A stretch of DNA of 9,161 nt from Candidatus Zambryskibacteria bacterium RIFOXYD2_FULL_43_10 (GTDB lineage: Bacteria > Patescibacteriota > Minisyncoccia > Phycocordibacterales > Zambryskibacteraceae), in contig MHWZ01000004.1 of NCBI GenBank assembly GCA_001825475.1, forward strand, positions 760-9,920, given 5' to 3'. Positions 1-6,069 of the stretch are shown here, piece after piece. The position numbers and the translations under genes are program-made. Within the stretch, counting starts at the first letter, position 1; the number at the start of each line of letters is the position of its first letter. The notes beneath the pieces are model-generated. The model saw only the letters and a program-made list of their open reading frames with translations, ran no database searches and was not told where the DNA came from.

Positions 1-1844
1 ACGAATCCGAAGACTATGAGATTCAACCGGACAATCTTAATGCCGCGCTTAATCACGATAGGGTCAAAATCGCACTTCTTGGCAGAACAATCTTCGAGCG
101 TAAACAAGCCAAGGTTATTGATATAGTAGAACGGCATAAAACCGAATTTGTCGGTACTCTTGAGAAAGACGGCAATCTATTTTTTTTGGTGCCCGACGAC
201 AAGAGAATGTATAGAGATATTCTACTGTCTAGAGATAAAATTTTAAATGCTAAAGAAGGTGATAAACTCCAAGCAAAAATTACCGAATGGCCTGATGCGT
301 CAAAAAGTCCCAAGGGAGAAGTGATTCGGGTCATCGGCCGAGCTGGAGAACATAATGCCGAAATGCTCGGCATTGTTTATGAAAGCGGTTTTGAGGTGGA
401 CTTCCCTCCCGAAGTAGAGAAAGAGGCGCAAATATGGAAAAAGAAGTATCAAAAAGAGGACAAACTGAAAGATCGCAAGGATTTTCGCCAAACTAGTACT
501 TTCACCATCGATCCAGCGGATGCCAAAGACTTTGATGACGCCTTATCTTTTAAAAAACTGGCCGATGGCGATTATGAAATAGGCATTCATATTGCCGACG
601 TTTCCCATTTCGTAATAGAGAAAACCAAACTTGACCGAGAAGCGCTCAAACGCGGCACTTCTATCTACCTTGTGGATCGCACCATCCCGATGCTTCCGGA
701 AGTGCTTTCTAATGATCTGTGTTCTCTTAATCCAAATGAACCTAGATACGCCTTTTCCGCCGTTTTCGTAATAGATAAAGAAGCTAGGGTCAAAGAACAC
801 TGGTTCGGCAAAACACTTATAGAATCGGATAAGCGCTTCACTTACGAAGAAGCTCAAGAAATTATAGATAAAGGAACGGGAATATTTGTTGAAGAACTCA
901 AAACTCTTAATGAACTCGCTAAAAAACTTCGAGATGAGAGATTCAGAAAGGGCGCGATTGATTTTGAAACTGAAGAAGTAAAGTTCGAACTTAATGATTT
1001 AGGCAAACCAATCCAAGTGTATAGAAAAGAGCGTAAAGATACCCATAAACTTATCGAGGAATTCATGCTATTAGCAAACCGTGAAGTGGCAACTCATATG
1101 CACGCCGCTAATGGTAAAAATAGTCGCGCCGCCTTCGTTTATCGTATTCATGACGCCCCAGATAGGGAAAAAATTGTGAATCTCGCCACTTTCGTCAAGG
1201 CGCTCGGCTTCGAACTTAAAAATAAAGAGGGAGAAACTACGGCCGAAGATATTTCCAGAATGCTCCGTTCAGTTGACGGCAGTTCAGCGGAAATGCTCGT
1301 GAAGACGGCGGCAGTCAGAGCGATGTCAAAAGCTATATATTCCACTTCGAACATCGGTCACTTCGGACTAGCTTTCGAATATTATACGCATTTCACCTCT
1401 CCTATTCGTCGTTATCCAGATTTGATGGTTCACCGTTTACTCCTCCGCTTTCTCACGAAAGGTCAAATAGAACAAGATGAGATTATCAAATATCAGAGAC
1501 TCTGCAGTGAATCAAGCGAACGAGAACTAGAGGCGGCACAAGCCGAACGCGCTTCTATCAAATACAAACAGGTAGAATATATGCAAGAGCACATTAGTGA
1601 AGAATTCGATGCTATTGTCTCCGGTGTTTCAGAGTGGGGTATCTATGTTGAAGAGGTCAATACTAAAGCGGAAGGTATGGTCAAACTACGCGATATGAAA
1701 GATGACTTCTACGAACTAAATGAGAAACTCTATGCCATAGTGGGCAAAAATACCAGCAAGAAATATTCCCTCGGTGATAAAATCCGAGTCAAACTTATTG
1801 CCTCCGACCCTGAAAGAAAAACCTTAGACTTTCAGTTTATCTAA
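1..1844 (+). CDS. rnr: RNase R (RNB-family 3'-5' exoribonuclease), 5' end missing
   Basis: Cytoplasmic exoribonuclease that degrades structured RNA from the 3' end and takes part in mRNA and rRNA quality control. The frame is open from base 3, giving 613 visible codons; the true start and most of the first cold-shock domain lie left of the window. Numbering from base 3, the end of CSD1 and CSD2 cover about residues 1-140. The RNB catalytic motif TIDPADAKDFDDAL carries the four metal-binding aspartates at D170, D176, D178 and D179 (bases 510-539). The family signature HFTSPIRRYPDL is at 463-474, and an S1 RNA-binding domain at about 532-613 ends the protein, without the lysine-rich tail seen in E. 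coli RNase R. A TTG at 186 is internal, because CSD residues continue upstream of it. It converges on smc. Identification is very secure; the choice of RNase R over RNase II rests on the S1 and CSD layout. Confidence 0.95.
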   Translation, partial: ESEDYEIQPDNLNAALNHDRVKIALLGRTIFERKQAKVIDIVERHKTEFVGTLEKDGNLFFLVPDDKRMYRDILLSRDKILNAKEGDKLQAKITEWPDASKSPKGEVIRVIGRAGEHNAEMLGIVYESGFEVDFPPEVEKEAQIWKKKYQKEDKLKDRKDFRQTSTFTIDPADAKDFDDALSFKKLADGDYEIGIHIADVSHFVIEKTKLDREALKRGTSIYLVDRTIPMLPEVLSNDLCSLNPNEPRYAFSAVFVIDKEARVKEHWFGKTLIESDKRFTYEEAQEIIDKGTGIFVEELKTLNELAKKLRDERFRKGAIDFETEEVKFELNDLGKPIQVYRKERKDTHKLIEEFMLLANREVATHMHAANGKNSRAAFVYRIHDAPDREKIVNLATFVKALGFELKNKEGETTAEDISRMLRSVDGSSAEMLVKTAAVRAMSKAIYSTSNIGHFGLAFEYYTHFTSPIRRYPDLMVHRLLLRFLTKGQIEQDEIIKYQRLCSESSERELEAAQAERASIKYKQVEYMQEHISEEFDAIVSGVSEWGIYVEEVNTKAEGMVKLRDMKDDFYELNEKLYAIVGKNTSKKYSLGDKIRVKLIASDPERKTLDFQFI

Positions 1845-1858
1845 CAAGGGTTTTCTTT
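1813..1858 (+). terminator. Possible intrinsic terminator overlapping the rnr stop
   Basis: The arm 1813-1825 (AAAGAAAAACCTT) can pair with 1846-1858 (AAGGGTTTTCTTT) with one A-G mismatch, around a 20-nt loop that contains the rnr stop codon. Two more T residues follow. The stem is mostly A-U, so the complementarity could partly reflect an A-rich stretch facing a T-rich one. It is a plausible but weak terminator, backed up by the stronger inverted repeats downstream. Confidence 0.4.
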
Positions 1859-1886
1859 TTGCATTAACGGAGTAAATGTAGTACAG

Positions 1887-1955
1887 AAAAACGTCACGGA
1901 GGCAGACGTGCCGAGTGGAGCGTGCGTTTTTAGTAAAAAACGATAGCGCGTTTTT
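1887..1955. terminator. Bidirectional terminator region between rnr and smc
   Basis: Four alternating 7-mers lie in this convergent gap: AAAAACG at 1887-1893, CGTTTTT at 1925-1931, AAAAACG at 1936-1942 and CGTTTTT at 1949-1955. The last pair forms a hairpin with a 6-nt loop and has a T-run on both strands. The first pair forms a longer hairpin, extended by CAC (1895-1897) with GTG (1922-1924), and encloses a small GGCA/TGCC hairpin at 1901-1912. The middle pair can also fold together across AGTA. The symmetry suits termination of rnr rightward and smc leftward. Strength is inferred. Confidence 0.65.
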
Positions 1956-1976
1956 CTGGCTATATTTGCGGAGTAC

Positions 1977-4085
1977 TTACTTCGCAACTTCAACAGCTTG
2001 GTCAAAAGAGATGGAAAGAAGTTTGGAGATACCATTTGAACCCATAGTCACGCCGTAGATAACTCCGGCGTGAGACATTGTCTCGCGATTATGGGTTATC
2101 AAAATAAGTTGGGAATGTTTCGAAAGTGTCTCAACCAAATCCCCGTATCTTTTCGAATTTGATTCATCAAGCGCTGCATCGGTCTCGTCAAGAATGATAA
2201 ACGGTGGCGGATTAACTTGAGAAACTGCAAAGATAAGCGCTAGAGATGTCAGTGCCCTTTCCCCACCCGAGAGCATCATGAGACCTCGAATTTTTTTCTT
2301 CGGCAGATTAACTTTGATATCTAGACCCTCTTCAACTTCTTCCTCAGTCTCTTCAAGGTCTGACCTTTTTCCGGCCTCTTTCGTCAAAACCAAACTAGCC
2401 TCTCCTCCGCCAAACATGGAAACGAAAAGTTTGTTGAATTCCCGATTGATTTTTTCAAGTCCGGAGTTAAATTCCACTGCCAAACGTGTTTCTAGTTCTT
2501 TGATAAGTTCGGAGAGAGTTTCGGCTGATTTCTCGAGATCAAGTAATTCCCGTGCTAAAAATGCGTCACGCTCATGAGTTTCCTTATACTCTTTGTGTAC
2601 CTCTTCCATGCCGGTAACATTTGAATCTTCAAGCCGAATTTTAAACTTTTCGATCACGCGCTTGCGCTCTTCCTGTTCCTGTCTATTCTCATTTACAACT
2701 AATTTTTCCTCACCATTAAAATCTTTAAGACGAAGAGCTTCCGGGCCGACAAGGTGTCCAACTTCATTAAGTTCCCGCTTAAATTCTTCTTCATCCTTCT
2801 TTAGACTCTCCTCGTGCGCTTTCAAAAGATTTAATTTGGAAACCAGTGTATTTTCAAGTGACTGGGCTTGGAAAACCGCTTTTTCAGCTTCGGAAATTTT
2901 TTGCTCTTTTTCTTTGATAGCTTCGAGTAGCTTCTCAAGTTCCTTCTGACGCTCTTTAAGTTTACCCAACCTTGCTTCGGCCTCACTAATTAATTTTGAG
3001 TTTGTGCCATATTTTCTGTCTTTAATAAAGTCACTAAATTTATTCTTGATCTCAGCAATACTGGAAAGCGCACTGATCTCTTGGTACAAACTTTCCACAT
3101 CCTTGAGTCGCACGGTCTTAAATTCATCAGAAGCCAAGAGCTTTTTTTCATTCTCAATCGCTTTCTCTTCCGCCATGATAAGTCCTTCAGACTGGCCAAG
3201 CTCTCTTGTTAAATCATCCTTCTGTTTCCGGATCGCACTCAAGCCTGATTCAAGTTCAAGTACTTTCCTCGCACCCTGCGATTCCTTGGAAAGTTTTTCA
3301 AGCGCCTTATTTAAGGGCCCTCTTTCAGCAAGCAATGCCGTTTTGGAAAAGGTTAGATAGGCATGTTCCCGTTTGAAATATTCTTGAGAAAGTTTAATAA
3401 GTGTTTGTCGCTGTTCTTCCGTCTTTTTAATCTTTTCAACCTGTTTGCCAAGAAATCTCAAATGCGGCGCAATTTCTTTTCGTAGAGCTTCAACCTGTTG
3501 AATATTTTCAAAGGTCTTCTTAAGTTTGCGTTCGCTTTCTAAACGCTTATATTGATAGAGTCTCAATCCCAACGCATCTTCTATTATTCCTTTCCGATCT
3601 TTCGGACTAGCGCTCAGAATTTTATCAGCTTCGCCTTGGGAGATAATATGATGACCGGATGCGCCGATACAAGCCCGCGCCAAAAGTTCTAGGATATCCT
3701 TTAGACGCACTGGACTATGGTTGATTAGATATTCATTTAAACCATCGCGATGAACTATACGTTCAATAATCACTTCCGAAAAGTCTAGATCAAAGATTTT
3801 CTTGGTACCTGCCTTGCCGGCAGGCAGGTTATCAAAAATCACTTTGACGGAAGCTCTGTTGGCGCGCGGCTCACTCGCGGCTCCATTCCAAATTAAATCT
3901 TCGCCACGTTTGCCACGCATACTTTTGACGGACTGTTCTCCGAGAACGAAACGGAAGGCCTCGGCCACATTTGACTTGCCTGAACCATTCGGGCCGACTA
4001 TGACCGAGATGGGCGAATCAAATTCAAAAATATTCTTCTTTGCAAAAGATTTGAATCCCGAAAGTTCTATTGACTTTAGGTACAT
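1977..4085 (-). CDS. smc: Compact SMC-family chromosome segregation ATPase (702 aa)
   Basis: SMC ATPases organise and separate chromosomes, normally as dimers joined by a central hinge and working with ScpAB. The ATG at 4085 is chosen because the family N-terminus MYLKSIELSGFKSF starts there; the frame extends upstream only into rnc. Visible motifs are Walker A GPNGSGKS (31-38), ABC signature LSGGE (605-609), Walker B FIILDETDA (629-637), D-loop ALDESN (638-643) and H-loop ITHN (663-666), so both head halves are intact in one frame. Between them, about residues 175-540 are charged, heptad-like coiled coil. Bacterial SMCs are usually about 1,150-1,200 residues; here the arms are short and no canonical glycine-rich hinge of about 150 residues is recognisable. 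Residues 87-94 (LPAGKAGT) are an insertion encoded by a palindrome. The gene follows rnc after one base, with GGAAG (4090-4094) four bases before the ATG. SbcC/Rad50 is unlikely: there is no CxxC zinc hook. Confidence 0.9.
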   Translation of the reverse strand: MYLKSIELSGFKSFAKKNIFEFDSPISVIVGPNGSGKSNVAEAFRFVLGEQSVKSMRGKRGEDLIWNGAASEPRANRASVKVIFDNLPAGKAGTKKIFDLDFSEVIIERIVHRDGLNEYLINHSPVRLKDILELLARACIGASGHHIISQGEADKILSASPKDRKGIIEDALGLRLYQYKRLESERKLKKTFENIQQVEALRKEIAPHLRFLGKQVEKIKKTEEQRQTLIKLSQEYFKREHAYLTFSKTALLAERGPLNKALEKLSKESQGARKVLELESGLSAIRKQKDDLTRELGQSEGLIMAEEKAIENEKKLLASDEFKTVRLKDVESLYQEISALSSIAEIKNKFSDFIKDRKYGTNSKLISEAEARLGKLKERQKELEKLLEAIKEKEQKISEAEKAVFQAQSLENTLVSKLNLLKAHEESLKKDEEEFKRELNEVGHLVGPEALRLKDFNGEEKLVVNENRQEQEERKRVIEKFKIRLEDSNVTGMEEVHKEYKETHERDAFLARELLDLEKSAETLSELIKELETRLAVEFNSGLEKINREFNKLFVSMFGGGEASLVLTKEAGKRSDLEETEEEVEEGLDIKVNLPKKKIRGLMMLSGGERALTSLALIFAVSQVNPPPFIILDETDAALDESNSKRYGDLVETLSKHSQLILITHNRETMSHAGVIYGVTMGSNGISKLLSISFDQAVEVAK
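3807..3829. repeat. Palindromic element inserted in frame within smc
   Basis: A 23-bp GC-rich near-palindrome: ACCTGCC at one end, GGCAGGT at the other, and GCCGGC in the middle with a one-base asymmetry. On the smc strand it encodes LPAGKAGT directly after the conserved FDN of the SMC head. Typical SMCs run from FDN to the (D)YSEV motif with roughly eight fewer residues, which matches a 24-bp in-frame gain. It is far more GC-rich than the flanking gene. I recall similar PAGKAG or PAGRQG-like peptides in many Patescibacteria proteins; that recollection was not checked. Confidence 0.75.
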
Positions 4086-4086
4086 A

Positions 4087-4776
4087 TTACTTCCAATCTT
4101 TAGCTTCGAGCGCTTGGCGGGCGGCTTCTTGTTCCGCATCTTGCTTGGACTTGCCCCTTCCCTCACCACACATTTCGTTTCCAACAGAAACTGTCACAGT
4201 GAAATATTTGTCGTGGTCCGGCCCCGATTCGCGTACAGTCTTGTACACAGGAGTCATACCCATATACTCCTGGGCTTTTTCTTGGAAACGACTTTTCGCA
4301 TCTACCCAATCACCGCTAGCAAGCACTTCCTCAACCAGCGGCGCTATATGAGTCAAAATAAACTTTTTGGCAACATCATATCCTTGGTCCAGATAAATAG
4401 CACCAATGATAGCTTCCAGAGTATTGGCAAGAATATACTGGCGCGCCCGACCGGTGTCTTTCGCTTCCCCTTTGGAAAGTAGCAAAAACTCGTTGGTGCC
4501 AAGTGTTTGCGCCACTCTACTGCAAGTATCAGCATTAACCAGAGCTGAACGCAAAGAAGTTAATTCTCCCTCGTCTGAATTTTTAAGACGTTCGTAAAGA
4601 TAACCGGTAATAGCCAGTTCCAGCACAGCGTCGCCGAGAAATTCCAATCGTTCGTTGTGTTCCAGAGCCGAACCTCGATTCTCATTAATATATGAACGAT
4701 GAGTGAAGGCCTGTTTCAAAAGACTCTTGTTCTTAAATATCACTCCCGCTCTTTCTTCAAATTTTTCAAAATCCAT
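4087..4776 (-). CDS. rnc: Ribonuclease III
   Basis: Endoribonuclease that cleaves double-stranded RNA, including rRNA precursors, as a cytoplasmic homodimer. At 229 residues it has the normal family length. The catalytic domain (about 1-150) carries the signature NERLEFLGD at 41-49, giving acidic residues E42, E45 and D49, and the second motif ILANTLEAIIGAIYLD, with E121 matching the essential E117 of E. coli. The position of E. coli D114 is asparagine here (N118). A double-stranded RNA-binding domain (about 158-229) ends in the typical KSKQDAEQEAARQAL helix. The ATG at 4776 fits the family start. No Shine-Dalgarno site is visible; instead two copies of a 13-bp repeat run right up to the start codon. 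It lies 47 bp after nusB and one base before smc. The rnc-smc pairing is widespread in bacteria. Confidence 0.96.
   Translation of the reverse strand: MDFEKFEERAGVIFKNKSLLKQAFTHRSYINENRGSALEHNERLEFLGDAVLELAITGYLYERLKNSDEGELTSLRSALVNADTCSRVAQTLGTNEFLLLSKGEAKDTGRARQYILANTLEAIIGAIYLDQGYDVAKKFILTHIAPLVEEVLASGDWVDAKSRFQEKAQEYMGMTPVYKTVRESGPDHDKYFTVTVSVGNEMCGEGRGKSKQDAEQEAARQALEAKDWK
4090..4094 (-). promoter_or_regulatory. Shine-Dalgarno site of smc inside the rnc 3' end
   Basis: GGAAG on the minus strand, four bases before the ATG at 4085 and within the last codons of rnc. The spacing is short but usable. Together with the one-base gap it suggests translation of smc is coupled to rnc. It supports the 4085 start over any start further upstream. 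Confidence 0.5.
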
Positions 4777-4804
4777 ATTTATGGTGAGTTTATTTATGGT
4801 GAGT
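4777..4804. repeat. Two tandem 13-bp repeats abutting the rnc start codon
   Basis: ATTTATGGTGAGT occurs at 4777-4789 and again at 4792-4804 (period 15 bp). On the transcribed strand this reads ACTCACCATAAAT twice, the second copy ending exactly at the rnc ATG. It fills most of the 47-bp nusB-rnc gap, where a ribosome binding site would be expected. It could be an operator, a duplicated start region or a slippage product; the sequence does not decide. Confidence 0.8.
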
Positions 4805-4823
4805 ATGTCGAATCATCGAACCA

Positions 4824-5735
4824 TTATTTAGATTCGGCCAATTTCGTTATGGCTTTAGTCACTATAGGTAGGATATCATCATAAAAATTGAGATCCAAGA
4901 TGTCCGCAAGTTTAAACCAGCGCACATCGTCGAGACCACCTTGTTCTTCTTTCTTCTCAAGGGTTAGTTCTTGATACGGCGCTTCGGCCAGAAAGTAAGC
5001 GACATGTTTAAGTATTTTTCCTTTCTCCGGATGATAGGTCGAATACGAATTTTCTCCCAATCGCTCGAGGATGTGAATGGGTATACCAAGTTCCTCTTGC
5101 GCTTCTCGGCGAAGACCTTCCTCCTCGTTTTCGTTACCTTCGAGCTTACCCTTGGTCAAAGTCCAGTGGCCGAAAACATCGTGCACAAGCGCCATATAAA
5201 CATTGTTTTCGTGACGGGCAAAAACAACCGCGCCAGCTAGGCGTTCCACCGGCAGTTTATCAAGGGGTACATTACCGTATTTCTTTTTCGGTTTTGACAC
5301 ATCAAACTTACCCGGCTCCCCCATCTCCTTATAAACAGCGCCGAGCACTCCGTTTATAAACTTGCCGGAAGTCTCTCCGCCAAATATTTTGGCAAGCTCA
5401 ATCGCTTCATTAATAGCCACTTTCGGTGGCACTTCCTTGCGGTCTGCAAACAAGAGTTCGGCCAAACCGATACGCAAGATATTTCTGTCAACAACCGAAA
5501 TTTTATCAATCGGCCAATCGGGCGCCGCTTTTTCTATCAAGAAATCAAGGTTCTTTTTTTTCTCCAGTACTAATTTTAAAAGATTATTCATAAACGGTCT
5601 ATCGTTCGTACCCGGCGCAAACTCCGAGACGGTGCGTTCAAATATCGGAAAAATCTCTCCTGTTTTAGCGCCTTCAAAGTCCCACTCAAACAGAGTTTGG
5701 AGAACGATTGACCTGGATAAATGTCTATTGGACAT
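4824..5735 (-). CDS. nusB: NusB antitermination factor fused to a NUDIX hydrolase
   Basis: A two-domain protein of 303 residues, where NusB alone is about 130-150. Residues 1-140 are NusB, which with NusE (S10) binds boxA RNA in rRNA antitermination. Its typical C-terminal half is clear: SVVDRNILRIGLAELLF, then VAINEAIELAKIFG and GKFINGVLGAVY. After a lysine-rich linker (about 143-160) comes a NUDIX domain with a perfect box at 196-218: G-x5-E-x7-REAQEELGI. The segment YHPEKGKILKHVAYFLAEA resembles dinucleoside polyphosphate (Ap4A) hydrolases, so that substrate is a guess. One uninterrupted frame runs through both. The ATG at 5735 is preferred; a TTG three codons upstream is less likely. No Shine-Dalgarno site is seen: the 22-bp gap after rpmF is a T-rich 8-bp tandem repeat. 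Its position after rpmF and before rnc supports a translation and RNA-processing operon. Confidence 0.92.
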   Translation of the reverse strand: MSNRHLSRSIVLQTLFEWDFEGAKTGEIFPIFERTVSEFAPGTNDRPFMNNLLKLVLEKKKNLDFLIEKAAPDWPIDKISVVDRNILRIGLAELLFADRKEVPPKVAINEAIELAKIFGGETSGKFINGVLGAVYKEMGEPGKFDVSKPKKKYGNVPLDKLPVERLAGAVVFARHENNVYMALVHDVFGHWTLTKGKLEGNENEEEGLRREAQEELGIPIHILERLGENSYSTYHPEKGKILKHVAYFLAEAPYQELTLEKKEEQGGLDDVRWFKLADILDLNFYDDILPIVTKAITKLAESK

Positions 5736-5758
5736 AAAGAACAAAAGAACTAAAGAAC
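5736..5758. repeat. Three tandem 8-bp repeats between rpmF and nusB
   Basis: AAAGAAC recurs at 5736-5742, 5744-5750 and 5752-5758, an exact 8-bp period. The repeat fills the gap from the rpmF stop to the nusB ATG. On the mRNA it is pyrimidine-rich (AGUUCUUU-like), the opposite of a Shine-Dalgarno site. It may be a slippage-prone spacer or a binding site; no function can be read from it. Confidence 0.75.
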
Positions 5759-5961
5759 TATTTGATTTTTTTCGCCTGTTTTTCCAATTTAGCCGTTAAA
5801 TCAATAACTTTCCTGCCGCGATAAGCGCCAGTTACTTTCGAAAGCCGATGCCGCAAATGAAAATTACCCGACTCATCCTTCAAGAGAGCGGGTTTAGAAA
5901 GCGCGTGGTGAGAACGCCTGTTTCTGGTATGAGACCTCGTATGCCTCATTCGTACTGTCAT
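5758..5961 (-). CDS. rpmF: Ribosomal protein bL32, cysteine-free form
   Basis: Small basic protein of the large ribosomal subunit, 67 residues, near the family's usual 55-65. The N-terminus MTVRMRHTRSHTRNRRSHH matches the arginine/histidine-rich rRNA-binding start of L32 as it appears in Patescibacteria. The C-terminal half HLRHRLSKVTGAYRGRKVIDL lines up with the usual zinc-ribbon end (LPHRVCxxCGxYxGRxV), but both CxxC pairs are absent, so it should fold without zinc. The ATG at 5961 is preferred over the internal ATG at codon 5 because MTVR is the conserved start. It is the first gene of the probable rpmF-nusB-rnc-smc operon, separated from the NUDIX gene upstream by a strong terminator. A TGCTAAAGT extended -10 candidate lies six bases before the ATG. 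Confidence 0.88.
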   Translation of the reverse strand: MTVRMRHTRSHTRNRRSHHALSKPALLKDESGNFHLRHRLSKVTGAYRGRKVIDLTAKLEKQAKKIK

Positions 5962-5967
5962 AACCCC

Positions 5968-5976
5968 ACTTTAGCA
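5968..5976 (-). promoter_or_regulatory. Candidate extended -10 promoter of the rpmF operon
   Basis: On the minus strand TGC-TAAAGT fits the extended -10 pattern TGn-TAnnnT, six bases before the rpmF ATG. The 17-bp-spaced -35 position holds only a poor match (TTTTCT). The site sits just after the upstream gene's terminator, where a promoter is needed. If used, the transcript would begin at or next to the ATG. Moderate to low confidence, since the -10 matches only four of six consensus bases. Confidence 0.4.
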
Positions 5977-5985
5977 TCAAAATTG

Positions 5986-6049
5986 GTAAAAGAAAAGCCC
6001 CGCCCAGTTTTTGAACTTGAAGTTTTTCAAGACAAAAACGGGGAGGGGC
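5986..6049 (-). terminator. Strong intrinsic terminator of the NUDIX gene
   Basis: On the minus strand the arm 6049-6033 pairs with 6013-5997 in 15 of 17 positions, with a GC-rich base and five A-U pairs towards the loop. The loop itself contains a 6-bp CTTGAA/TTCAAG hairpin (6016-6021 with 6026-6031). Directly after the stem comes the T-tract TTTTCTTTT (5996 downwards). A small GCCGG/CCGGC hairpin (6048-6060) lies just upstream and shares two bases with the main stem. It ends transcription from the NUDIX gene before rpmF. Confidence 0.88.
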
Positions 6050-6069
6050 CGGAAACCGGCGGGAAGCGG

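Noticed and set aside
1891..1931. Possible tRNA or small RNA in the convergent gap
   Set aside because: No acceptor, D or T-loop pattern; the inverted repeats with T-runs on both strands fit terminators better.
1841..2035. Minus-strand 64-residue open frame spanning the rnr-smc gap
   Set aside because: It overlaps the smc 3' end in another frame and covers the terminator repeats; no start signal or conserved feature.
2600..3500. Possible frameshift or deletion explaining the short SMC
   Set aside because: One frame carries the N-terminal head, coiled coils and C-terminal head without interruption; no hinge-like sequence was noticed in the other-frame translations here.
4086..4184. Upstream ATG that would add 33 residues to SMC
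   Set aside because: The extension lies inside the rnc coding region and is basic and non-conserved, while MYLKSIELSGFKSF at 4085 is the standard SMC start with a nearby GGAAG.
3802..4482. Long plus-strand open frame antisense to smc and rnc
   Set aside because: Low-complexity, serine- and phenylalanine-rich translation with no family features, lying wholly opposite two strongly conserved genes.
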